Shown here in pieces: positions 1 to 7,774 of a stretch of 51,565 bases of DNA; positions within the stretch are counted from its first letter, which is position 1, and each line of letters opens with the position of its first letter. The notes below the pieces were generated by a model, which searched no databases, was not told the DNA's origin, and saw only the letters and a list, made by a program, of their open reading frames with translations. The stretch is from CAYJFD01 sp964369605 (GTDB taxonomy: Bacteria > Bacteroidota > Bacteroidia > Bacteroidales > UBA932). The stretch covers positions 1-51,565 of the forward strand of contig CAYJFD010000013.1 in assembly GCA_964369605.1 (NCBI GenBank), read 5' to 3'. Made by a program: the position numbers and the translations under genes.

Positions 1-1238
1 TTTGTTGGTGGTACACGTGGTATACCGTAATCTTCAAGTGCGAAGTTGTCATAAGTAATACCGATTTTCGATCCTTGTCCAACTTCCCAAGCGATAGATT
101 GTTGTGGAGCTGTAACATTCTTCTCAATGTGCATTACTCGTTTTCCTGTTAGATCGAAAAATTCGATTAGAAGGTTAAACCCACCTACAGCACTAAGAGT
201 TGGAGGTGTGATGATAGGGAAGGTGATAGTCGTTCCATCTCCTTGTCTAGTTAATGGAGATACCTGTACTTTATTAGGACCTGCAAAATAATTAATAGAC
301 ATACTTGCTGTGTGTGCTAATCTAGCTTCTTCACCAGTAAGAGTACGCTTTGCACCTGCTAAAGCTGTTTGAGTACTTGCGTTATTTGTGATATTCCAGA
401 TTCGATACTCAGCTGTTCTCTCGAAAGTATTTCCAGTAGTACCGTCAGGAAGAGTAATAGTAGCTACTAGCTGGTGAGCTTCGATATGCCCAACTGATTC
501 ATAATTAATAGTACTAGCATCTATAACCACCTGTACTGAGTGATAAAGCTGCATAAAATCTAAAACCACCTCAGGTTCTCCTGGTGCTACACTAGATTCA
601 CCTGTTGCATTATTAATATTAATAGTACGACCAGAAATAGGGGCAGAAATATGAGGTGCAAACTCTCCATAATTTTTATACATTGCTGAAGCTGGTTGCA
701 ATACATCTGCTTCATAAGCCCAATGTCCAGGAAGGTTCACTTTTAAGTAGTCAAGGCTTCCTTCAGAACGTAGTTCAAGTATAGATGCCGCAGGGATCTT
801 TCCTTGTTCAAACGCTTTCTGTAGATTCTCCTGTGTTGGAGTAAGTGTGAAGAAGTCTAGTAATACGCTAGATGTGCCATCACCATTATCCGTAACATTA
901 GTAACAGGCATCTGACCTTTGAATGCATTTGTATTAGATGTACCTGGATTCTCAAGTCCCATTAGAGTATAAAGTCTAGGTAGACCTGCGCCTGCTTCAC
1001 CTGGCTCGTAAAAGTTGTTAGTTAGGTCATAAGCATCGATCTCATCGTTTGGAGACCAAAGAGCCGCCATTCCCTCATAAGGGTCAATAGTCACCCTTGT
1101 ATCTGGTGTACCAGCTTTGAAGTTTATGTTCATCATCTCTCCAATCTGTGGAGCCGCTGAATTATTCATCTTTTCATCATTACAAGAAGTTGATAAAATC
1201 AACCCTGCAGTCAGCGCTAACATTAATCTTTTTTTCAT
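1..1238 (-). CDS. fimbrillin-family surface lipoprotein, 3' end outside window
   Basis: The reverse-strand frame is open from the start codon to the window edge (about 412 codons), so the C-terminus is missing. The N-terminus is a lipoprotein signal (basic start, hydrophobic run, LSTSC lipobox). The mature start has the fimbrillin-type pattern: FKAG, an Arg in PDTRVT, then LWSPNDEIDAY, which resembles the Mfa_like_1/FimA N-terminal domain where an Arg marks the protease processing site. Two ATGs are adjacent (1236-1238 and 1239-1241); either could start the protein. It lies 10 bases downstream of a 45-residue peptide gene and probably shares its promoter. Role inferred: pilus subunit or surface adhesin exported to the outer membrane. 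The exact fimbrillin subfamily is not determinable here. Confidence 0.75.
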   Translation of the reverse strand, partial: MKKRLMLALTAGLILSTSCNDEKMNNSAAPQIGEMMNINFKAGTPDTRVTIDPYEGMAALWSPNDEIDAYDLTNNFYEPGEAGAGLPRLYTLMGLENPGTSNTNAFKGQMPVTNVTDNGDGTSSVLLDFFTLTPTQENLQKAFEQGKIPAASILELRSEGSLDYLKVNLPGHWAYEADVLQPASAMYKNYGEFAPHISAPISGRTININNATGESSVAPGEPEVVLDFMQLYHSVQVVIDASTINYESVGHIEAHQLVATITLPDGTTGNTFERTAEYRIWNITNNASTQTALAGAKRTLTGEEARLAHTASMSINYFAGPNKVQVSPLTRQGDGTTITFPIITPPTLSAVGGFNLLIEFFDLTGKRVMHIEKNVTAPQQSIAWEVGQGSKIGITYDNFALEDYGIPRVPPT

Positions 1239-1248
1239 CATTTTAATT

Positions 1249-1386
1249 TTAATAGGTTACAAAATCTTGAATTTCGCGGATCGTTCCGTTAACTGGTGTC
1301 GATACTTGACTTGCTGCAAATCCAATCTCCACTTCTACCTCCAGCAGATCAACCTGTGGAGACTCATAATTTAAATTTTCTCTCAT
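1249..1386 (-). CDS. small conserved-type peptide (45 aa) ahead of fimbrillin
   Basis: A 45-codon frame begins MRENLNYESPQVDLLEVEVE and ends IQDFVTY. It has no signal peptide and is acidic. The layout (Y-x-S-P-x-V-x-x-x-x-V-E-x-G-F-A-A-S near the start) matches small proteins that I know commonly precede fimbrillin or surface-protein genes in Bacteroidales; their function is unknown. It ends 10 bases before the fimbrillin ATG pair and starts about 65 bases after a near-perfect Bacteroidetes promoter, so it is probably the first gene of that operon. Alternatives are a leader peptide with a regulatory role or a short bacteriocin-like peptide; no double-glycine leader is visible. Confidence 0.6.
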   Translation of the reverse strand: MRENLNYESPQVDLLEVEVEIGFAASQVSTPVNGTIREIQDFVTY

Positions 1387-1450
1387 CTTGTTCTTTTTTT
1401 TAATTAGTACTCTTATATTTTATTCTTTCTTTCCTCTAAGAAAATCATAG

Positions 1451-1482
1451 CAAATATACTACATTTTATATTAATCTCAAAA
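1451..1482 (-). promoter_or_regulatory. Bacteroidetes housekeeping promoter for peptide/fimbrillin operon
   Basis: Read on the minus strand: TTTTG, 19 bases, then TATATTTG, an exact fit to the TTTG / TAnnTTTG consensus. It points toward the 45-aa peptide gene and the fimbrillin. The predicted leader is about 60 bases. Confidence 0.7.
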
Positions 1483-1853
1483 TTTAATACGCTAAAAATC
1501 AGCATTTTCTATCACGTTTTATGTTTATATAAACGTGTAAAATATGTGTTTTAGCATACTGGAAGCCTCTTTTTTTATAAATCTAATGTGTTTATATAAA
1601 AAAAAAGAGTAAATATGCGATAATATAAGGTGCGTATCTTGCCGTTTTTCAAAAAGGTCAAAAAAATAATTGAAGCAAAAACCGTGCCATACACAAAGTA
1701 AAATGTTTATCGATACTCTTTAGTATATAGGTAGATTTCAGCTTCGTTAGCTCTTTCGGTATCGAATTATAAGTCAGAATAGCCGAAGGCATATTTTTTG
1801 ATGTGGTAAATATGATAGCTCCATTTTTACATATTTAATTTAATATATAGAAC
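1483..1853. other. non-coding gap, AT-rich, one possible operator motif
   Basis: This is most of the 467-base gap between divergent genes. I see no gene and no clear plus-strand promoter for the nitroreductase. The motif GCAAAAACCGTGCC at 1675-1688 recurs with one change at 13765-13778, upstream of the pilus operon. The AT tracts around 1569-1610 are complementary only as low-complexity A/T runs. Confidence 0.5.
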
Positions 1854-2489
1854 ATGAAGAATAGTTGGCAGATTTTAACGCTACTTTTAGCTGTAGCAGT
1901 AGTATTCCTTTCAGTAAAAATAGCGATGACAGATAGTTTTAAAGCAGATGAGCCTGTTCTTGTCGATAAGCAAGAGGTAATCTTAGAAAATATTATGACT
2001 CGAAGTAGTGTGAGAAGCTATACCTCAGAGGCAGTAGGTGATGATCAAATAGAGCTTTTATTAAAGGCTGGTATGGCAGCGCCTAGTGCAGGGAACAAGC
2101 AGCCTTGGGAATTAATGGTAATTAATGATAGAGCTATTCTAGATGCTTTCCCAGATATAATTAAAGGAGCACATATGGCGGCGAAGTCCCAACAGGCGAT
2201 AGTTGTACTAGGTAGTCCAGAGAAAGCTTTGATGCCTGACTACTGGGTTCAAGACTGTTCAGCTGTGACTGAAAATATATTGTTAGCTGCTCATGGTATG
2301 GGGCTAGGCGCAGTTTGGTGCGGAGCTTATCCTGAGAATGGCTCAGGAAGAGTTGAGAAGATGAGCGAATTACTTAATTTACCAGAGGGAACTTATGCTT
2401 TAAGTATAATAGTTGTAGGTAAACCTAATGTAGATGCGGTAGTAAAGAATAAATGGGATCCATCGAAGGTTCATTATAATAAGTACTAG
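1854..2489 (+). CDS. membrane-anchored nitroreductase-family flavoprotein
   Basis: This 211-residue protein has an N-terminal hydrophobic segment (residues about 6-25) followed by a compact nitroreductase fold. Recognisable motifs are TRSSVRSY (FMN phosphate-binding Arg/Ser region), MAAPSAGNKQPWE near residue 75-87, and GLGAVWCGAYP in the second half. The family reduces nitro groups, quinones or flavins with FMN; most members are cytoplasmic, so the anchor or uncleaved signal is unusual and suggests the enzyme works outside the inner membrane. It is 3 bases upstream of the FMN-binding/4Fe-4S membrane gene, which suggests that protein feeds it electrons. The physiological substrate is unknown. 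Confidence 0.8.
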   Translation: MKNSWQILTLLLAVAVVFLSVKIAMTDSFKADEPVLVDKQEVILENIMTRSSVRSYTSEAVGDDQIELLLKAGMAAPSAGNKQPWELMVINDRAILDAFPDIIKGAHMAAKSQQAIVVLGSPEKALMPDYWVQDCSAVTENILLAAHGMGLGAVWCGAYPENGSGRVEKMSELLNLPEGTYALSIIVVGKPNVDAVVKNKWDPSKVHYNKY

Positions 2490-2492
2490 TCT

Positions 2493-3572
2493 ATGGAAAG
2501 ATTAAAATATATTCTAAATCTACTGATTATCGTCCTACTAATGGCAGGGGTAGCGATTCAGAGAGATGGATCTATATTCGGTAGCGGTGTAGATGAAATA
2601 TTTGTTCGTGAGAGAAGTGAGGCGCCAGTAGTGTCAGAAGTTACAGAGGGAGAACTCAGAATAATTAATACGACTGCCCTAGCTGAAGATGTCATAGGTT
2701 ATGCAGGAACTACCCCTGTAGAGGTGCACATCGTGGGGGAGCGCATTGAAAAAGTCGTAGCTCTAGAGAATGTAGAGACCCCTAGTTATATGAATAGAGT
2801 ACTCACGAGCGGCTTTATGAATAGTTGGGACGGGATGACGCTAAAAGAGGCTGCTTCTGTAGATATAGATGCTGTATCAGGTGCTACTTATACTTCTGTA
2901 GCAGTTAATGGTAATGTTAAACGTGCTGCGCAATATGCAGCTAAGGTAGAGGCTAGCCAAAAGAGCATCTTTGCAAATTTTGATTTAAAGACAGTAGCAG
3001 GTTTAGTGGTGATTCTCCTCGCTACGCTTATTACTTTAGCTAAGTTTCGTCAAAAGTGGTTGATTATCGCGCAGTTAGTTTTAAATGTAGCGGTGCTAGG
3101 TTTCTGGTGCAAAACCTTCCTTTCGATGTCTGCCTTTGTTTCTTGGGCTTCAAATGGAATAAATCTTTCGTTGTCGATAGTGACAGTAGTGATGTTTATA
3201 ATTATATTGCTGTTGCCTTTGTTTAATCGCAAGGGGGCTTACTGCCATATATATTGCCCTTTGGGCTCTGCACAGGAATTATTAGGAATGATACCTATAA
3301 AGAAGCTAAAACTGAAGCCCGCAGTAAACTCGTTCTTGAATAAGTTAAGATATTACATATTATTTATCCTATTCTTCGTAATGTGCTTAGGAGTCGGATT
3401 TGAGTTAATGAACTATGAGGCATTTTCAGTGTTCTTATTTAATTCAGCATCGACCTTTGTTTTGGTATTAGCAGGACTATTTTTAGTATTGTCCTTATTC
3501 ATTCAGCGTCCTTATTGTAGGTTTGTTTGCCCAACAGGGGCTCTTTTAACTATGTCGTATAAGACGAAATAA
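2493..3572 (+). CDS. FMN-binding / 4Fe-4S polyferredoxin-type membrane electron carrier
   Basis: 359 residues: an N-terminal membrane segment (8-22), a periplasmic FMN-binding domain (about 50-150) with DAVSGAT ending at Thr132, the pattern to which ApbE attaches FMN covalently in RnfG/NqrC, then several membrane helices (about 165-185, 190-210, 225-245, 285-305, 315-338). Two C-x3-C-P motifs (C251/C255 and C342/C346) follow the NapH/NosR/CcoG style of [4Fe-4S] binding. This is a NosR-like layout: electrons pass from the cytoplasmic or quinol side through Fe-S clusters and membrane to an extracytoplasmic flavin. Being 3 bases behind the anchored nitroreductase, it is likely its electron donor. 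No apbE or nos genes are present in the window. Confidence 0.8.
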   Translation: MERLKYILNLLIIVLLMAGVAIQRDGSIFGSGVDEIFVRERSEAPVVSEVTEGELRIINTTALAEDVIGYAGTTPVEVHIVGERIEKVVALENVETPSYMNRVLTSGFMNSWDGMTLKEAASVDIDAVSGATYTSVAVNGNVKRAAQYAAKVEASQKSIFANFDLKTVAGLVVILLATLITLAKFRQKWLIIAQLVLNVAVLGFWCKTFLSMSAFVSWASNGINLSLSIVTVVMFIIILLLPLFNRKGAYCHIYCPLGSAQELLGMIPIKKLKLKPAVNSFLNKLRYYILFILFFVMCLGVGFELMNYEAFSVFLFNSASTFVLVLAGLFLVLSLFIQRPYCRFVCPTGALLTMSYKTK

Positions 3573-3642
3573 TCTGGAAATAAATAATAAAAAGGTATTT
3601 CACGTTTATTAATTTATTATCTTTGAAAGAAATGTAATATTT

Positions 3643-4275
3643 ATGGAAAATATAGACTTAAAATTAGAGGTAGAAAAAATTTTAGCTACCCCGAGAATGA
3701 AGTATGCTTTACTTCCTAGAGTACTTTTTTTGACACTTGATCTAGTAGCAGGCAAAAAGACCACCATTCCTAAAGCTATGTTCCTAGAAATGCTAGCATC
3801 CATCCCTTATAGAAGGTGGGAGGCTAATTATTACAAAAAGCTGTCCTTGCGCTATAAAAATCAAAGTTTTATAGACCGTGCTTATTCTTTAATAGAGTGG
3901 GGGCGCTATGCTCAGGATAATGAGTATTGGCACTTGGTTGTTCTAAATGAAAGAAGAAAAGAATTGGGAATTAAGAAACCTTGGTATCTGAGTAAATTTG
4001 TAACTTGCATCGCAGTACACTTTTACATCGCTTTTGCTTATGTATTATCAAAACTTAGTATTCGCGCAGCTCTAAATTTCAATGCACAGTTTGAAGATCA
4101 CGCTATGCACGTTTATTCCGAATTTATTCAGGCATCACCTGAATTAGAGACTCAAGAAGTAACAAATGACCTAGTTAAGAAATATGCTGACCTAGCTACT
4201 TGGGCCGACATCTTCCGCCGTATCGCTTACGATGAGCTAGAGCACAAGGAAAATAGCCTTGAGTTTAGAGGTTAG
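3643..4275 (+). CDS. alternative-oxidase-like diiron protein
   Basis: 210 residues with the ligand set of the alternative oxidase family (AOX, PF01786): FLEM (E49, equivalent to LET), NEYWH (E94 and H97, equivalent to NERMHL), QFEDHAMH (E151, equivalent to LEEEAVH) and DELEH (E198 and H201, equivalent to DEAHH). All six carboxylate/His ligands are therefore present, with helix spacing as in AOX. The hydrophobic stretch around 118-140 fits the family's membrane-surface association. AOX and plastid terminal oxidases oxidise quinol and reduce oxygen to water without pumping protons. The sequence is shorter and diverged (no RADEAHH), so substrate is an inference. It follows the nitroreductase pair by 70 bases and is closed by a terminator; it could be co-transcribed with that pair. 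Confidence 0.72.
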   Translation: MENIDLKLEVEKILATPRMKYALLPRVLFLTLDLVAGKKTTIPKAMFLEMLASIPYRRWEANYYKKLSLRYKNQSFIDRAYSLIEWGRYAQDNEYWHLVVLNERRKELGIKKPWYLSKFVTCIAVHFYIAFAYVLSKLSIRAALNFNAQFEDHAMHVYSEFIQASPELETQEVTNDLVKKYADLATWADIFRRIAYDELEHKENSLEFRG

Positions 4276-4298
4276 TAGGCAGAAATATTTGATTTATA

Positions 4299-4338
4299 AA
4301 GCCTTGAAAGTTAATAATAGCTTTCGAGGCTTTTATAT
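4299..4338 (+). terminator. intrinsic terminator after AOX-like gene
   Basis: A 12-base arm AAGCCTTGAAAG and its partner CTTTCGAGGCTT (one mismatch) flank a 10-base loop and are followed by TTATATAT. The hairpin is 23 bases after the stop codon. Confidence 0.75.
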
Positions 4339-4387
4339 ATAGCATCCCACTTGTAGCAAGGGCTAGCTTATGCCTGAGTTGTCCTGT

Positions 4388-7300
4388 TTAGTTATCGTAC
4401 CTGAACTGAGTTACAGGACGAAGCTGGATACCTCCTCCGTCTCCTGCGTCTGCAAGAGTGACTACTCCAGGTCTGTTACTTGCTGTACTGTTATTATATC
4501 TTCCTACAAAATAACTTCCCCAGGTACTCCACCATCTATTTGGTCGAGTTACTCTAAAGAATGCTCCTTGGTCGTAGTTTTTACCTAATCTGAAGCCACC
4601 ACCACCACTAGTTCTAAAGCCAGTAAAGTAGAAATAGGCAAAGTTACGATATACTGCTGCTGTATTTCGTGGCCAAGCTACATCATAACTCAAGTATGGT
4701 GAATCATAAAATGTAGTACCGCTTGATCCGTTATCGTTCATTATGTGGAAGGTCTCATGAGAAGGAGTCATAAAACCAAGGGGTGAACCGTCAAAAATAC
4801 TTTTAACATTATATGAAGAACTAGAATTTTTCGGTAAATTTACATCGTAGCCTACGTATAAAGAGGTAGTTGCTGTGTAGCTAGAAGCGGTACCAGTGAC
4901 TACTCTATTATCTAGCCAAGTAGAAAAACTGAAAGATCCATCACCATAGTAGAAATTTTGTGGATTTTGAATAGCCTTCCTAAAACTTGCATACTGCTTT
5001 ATTCCAGCGACGGTTAAAGCACTTCCGTCTGAATATACAGCACCTGCTCCTGGGTAAGGAACGATATTGCCAGTTTGGTACACTAGCCATCCAGAAACAG
5101 GATTAGATGTACTAGCTCCAGTGGTGGAGTTCATAATACCTCCGTGGCCAGCAAATGTAGCTGAGAAGGAGCCATTATTTCTATCCATAATAAGTCTACC
5201 AATATTAGAACCATAATTAATAGTTCCTGCTGATTCTGTATCCCAGTTACCGCCTTGATATCTATGTAGGGCATTAGGGTAGGAGTTTGGCCCAGCGACT
5301 GTAGTTCCTGGTATTGTATTCTTATAACTATAGAAAGTACCAGCTAGATCCTCCGCTCCATTAACAGTATAGACACCAGTGCCAGTAATATTATTTTTAA
5401 CAGCACTACTTCGCAGTATTGTGTATGGATCATAGTCAGTAACCCAAATAACCCAGTGCCATAGGTTTGTATCCGTGCTTCCTGGTACGTAGACGGTAAC
5501 AAGCATCGTTCCAAATCTCTGAAAATTTCGAGGGATTATCACGGACATACACTGTTGCCCATTGATGTCTTCTGTTTCTTTGGTAAAGGTTAGTCCTCCG
5601 TCATATATCCTCTGAGAGTCATACCAAGATACCTTTACTTTCCAGTTATCAGGCAGTGAACTATATGGCGCGGATTCTCCACTTGAGATATATTTACTCT
5701 CACTCAAAAATTGGTTAATTCGTTGTTCTACTGGGATAATAAATTTACGAGTTTCCAAGCTGCTAGGGTTTAGTATATAGCAGTTTGAAACTACTAATTC
5801 TTCCGTAGGGACATCTGTGTTGTCGATATTTAAGAACCACTTTACATAAGCAGTGTCACTGAAATCTACAAGCTCGTAACTTTCTTGATAAACAAGAGCG
5901 CGTGTACTTGTTCCGATTTTGTCGTAGAGATATATAGGGCATTCAAAATTGTCTCTTTGCCCTTGTTGTAGTGATGTAAAGCTAATGGGGATGCCTCCAG
6001 GGCCTGAGTCAGCATCATACTCCATCACATTGTTCCCATTAAAAAATATCCAAGCTTTATAATCATTAGGAGTGTCGGGAACAAAATAGGCATATTTAAA
6101 ATTAGATGCGGCTTCATTTTCGGTATAGGTCGTAATTTCTGTTTCATCATCAGAAATCGGAATGTGGCGTAGAGTAACTTTCTGCATTAAGTCACCTATT
6201 CGAACAACTATATCCGCTGTTGAGTTAACCCTAGACTGAAAAGTAACAGGGTTAATAATCTTTAATTTTACTCTAAAAAGGGAGTCATCTTGAATATTTA
6301 AAAAGTCTGAGGCATTAGCTATCTCCACTCCTATATCAGTCGGGTCGGTTATTATATCTCCATCTACGTCTTCCGCCTCTATATGTATGTATTTTTTAGG
6401 CTCCTTTAGAGTCGTAAGCGTATCGTTTTTGTCATAATATACAGTGAAGGCAGTAAAATCTCTATTTTGTAGGTTTACTCCAGTACCATATATATCAACA
6501 CGTGTATTACTTAGTGCCATATAGATAGAGCCATTCGTAATAACAAATTCATTTCCTCTGTCAGGGTCTACGACAATATCATACTTTACATTAGACGGTT
6601 CACCATCTATAGCCTCCTCTATGGTTTTGTATCCGTTTCCTGAGAAATCTTTGATTATCAGTCGGTAGCGCGTGTCTCTGTTAAGTGTTAATTCTTCCTC
6701 TTCACCACTCATAGTCGCATTAGGGTTGTACTGAATCAGAATTTTGTAGTATTCTCCATCATTTTCACTAACACTGGTCTCTGCCTTTACGATAGCGTAT
6801 GAGCGGTGAGCCTTCCCCAAGGTAGGGTCTACTATTACTGGGTAGGTATATAGCCCTTGAATAAGGTGATAATTGTCAGCATCTTGAGCATCAGCTTGTT
6901 CTAGAGTTTTTATATTTGTCGCACGTGTTACGATCTGTGTACGATCAACATAGCTTACAGAACTAGGGTCGCCTGCGTATAAAGGAATAGTTGGTACATT
7001 AGATAGGCAGGCCTCTACGAGCTTTATTTTTTGTCCTGCGACTGGATCTTCTGGCTGGACAATTATATCTATACGAGTATATCCAAACTGTGTGATAAAT
7101 TTACTTGCGGCAGCCTGCTCGTCTACTTTTTCTTGTGTAAGGGAAGTTAGTGTAACAGGGTCAATGGACATAGGAAGGTAGCCATCGTCGCTATTTTGAA
7201 GAACTAGTTCGGTATTTGCTACTGCGAGTTTTCCGTTTATCGTTTCCGTTCCTAATTCTTGGGTGGTTAGTTCGTTAAAGGAGGCAAGGGTAACATAATC

Positions 7301-7756
7301 GCCACTTGCAAAGCCCTCCTCTGTATTTCCATATTCGTAGGCTGCAAATATATTTTCTAAGGTTTCAGGAGGAATATTACCTATACCTATTAATGTTACA
7401 GGAACGCCAGGCATCTCTATAAGTTGTGCTAGGTGTTTGTCTGCGGCATCTTCTAGCGCACCAGCATAGCCATATTGTAAAAGTCTTCCATTAGGGTCGT
7501 ACCCTAGTGTTCCTGGGTTATAATTTTCGAAAGCAAAAAGAACGGCATTTTTGATCGTGTATTCGCGCTCAGTAGCTATTTGTATCGCATCACCAGTTCG
7601 AGTACTTAGAGTAGTATTGCTAAAATCATCGCCAAACTGTAAGATGACATCCACCTTTCCATCGTCACGTTTAAACATCTCATCGTTCAGCGGATCGTGA
7701 CACGAGAAAAATGTGACGAGAGAGATTAATAGAAGTATGGTATATCTTTTTATCAT
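4388..7756 (-). CDS. large pilus-associated lipoprotein with tip-like C-terminal module
   Basis: 1122 residues with lipobox FFSC at the N-terminus. The first third (VDVILQFGDD..., Arg in STRTGDAI, then AVLFAFEN and GNIPPE) resembles minor or accessory subunits of type V pili (DUF4906/FimB-like region). Residues about 660-1122 form a module with RKFIIP, WKVKVSWYD, WHWVIWVTDYDPY, GHGG, GWLVYQTG and SPLGFMTP, also present in the upstream 907-residue protein. This module is typical of Bacteroidales pilus tip or surface adhesin proteins. It is the last gene of the pilus operon, 18 bases after its neighbour. Role inferred: terminal adhesin, or anchor displayed on the pilus. Ligand unknown. Confidence 0.72.
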   Translation of the reverse strand: MIKRYTILLLISLVTFFSCHDPLNDEMFKRDDGKVDVILQFGDDFSNTTLSTRTGDAIQIATEREYTIKNAVLFAFENYNPGTLGYDPNGRLLQYGYAGALEDAADKHLAQLIEMPGVPVTLIGIGNIPPETLENIFAAYEYGNTEEGFASGDYVTLASFNELTTQELGTETINGKLAVANTELVLQNSDDGYLPMSIDPVTLTSLTQEKVDEQAAASKFITQFGYTRIDIIVQPEDPVAGQKIKLVEACLSNVPTIPLYAGDPSSVSYVDRTQIVTRATNIKTLEQADAQDADNYHLIQGLYTYPVIVDPTLGKAHRSYAIVKAETSVSENDGEYYKILIQYNPNATMSGEEEELTLNRDTRYRLIIKDFSGNGYKTIEEAIDGEPSNVKYDIVVDPDRGNEFVITNGSIYMALSNTRVDIYGTGVNLQNRDFTAFTVYYDKNDTLTTLKEPKKYIHIEAEDVDGDIITDPTDIGVEIANASDFLNIQDDSLFRVKLKIINPVTFQSRVNSTADIVVRIGDLMQKVTLRHIPISDDETEITTYTENEAASNFKYAYFVPDTPNDYKAWIFFNGNNVMEYDADSGPGGIPISFTSLQQGQRDNFECPIYLYDKIGTSTRALVYQESYELVDFSDTAYVKWFLNIDNTDVPTEELVVSNCYILNPSSLETRKFIIPVEQRINQFLSESKYISSGESAPYSSLPDNWKVKVSWYDSQRIYDGGLTFTKETEDINGQQCMSVIIPRNFQRFGTMLVTVYVPGSTDTNLWHWVIWVTDYDPYTILRSSAVKNNITGTGVYTVNGAEDLAGTFYSYKNTIPGTTVAGPNSYPNALHRYQGGNWDTESAGTINYGSNIGRLIMDRNNGSFSATFAGHGGIMNSTTGASTSNPVSGWLVYQTGNIVPYPGAGAVYSDGSALTVAGIKQYASFRKAIQNPQNFYYGDGSFSFSTWLDNRVVTGTASSYTATTSLYVGYDVNLPKNSSSSYNVKSIFDGSPLGFMTPSHETFHIMNDNGSSGTTFYDSPYLSYDVAWPRNTAAVYRNFAYFYFTGFRTSGGGGFRLGKNYDQGAFFRVTRPNRWWSTWGSYFVGRYNNSTASNRPGVVTLADAGDGGGIQLRPVTQFRYDN

Positions 7757-7774
7757 TTTTTTTAGTTCGAATGA

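Noticed and set aside
1569..1610. Complementary T-rich and A-rich tracts that could be a terminator.
   Set aside because: Pairing is low-complexity A/T only, with no GC stem.
4370..4588. Forward frame over the end of the large pilus gene.
   Set aside because: Its content mirrors the Ser/Thr-rich reverse gene and has no independent signal or start context.
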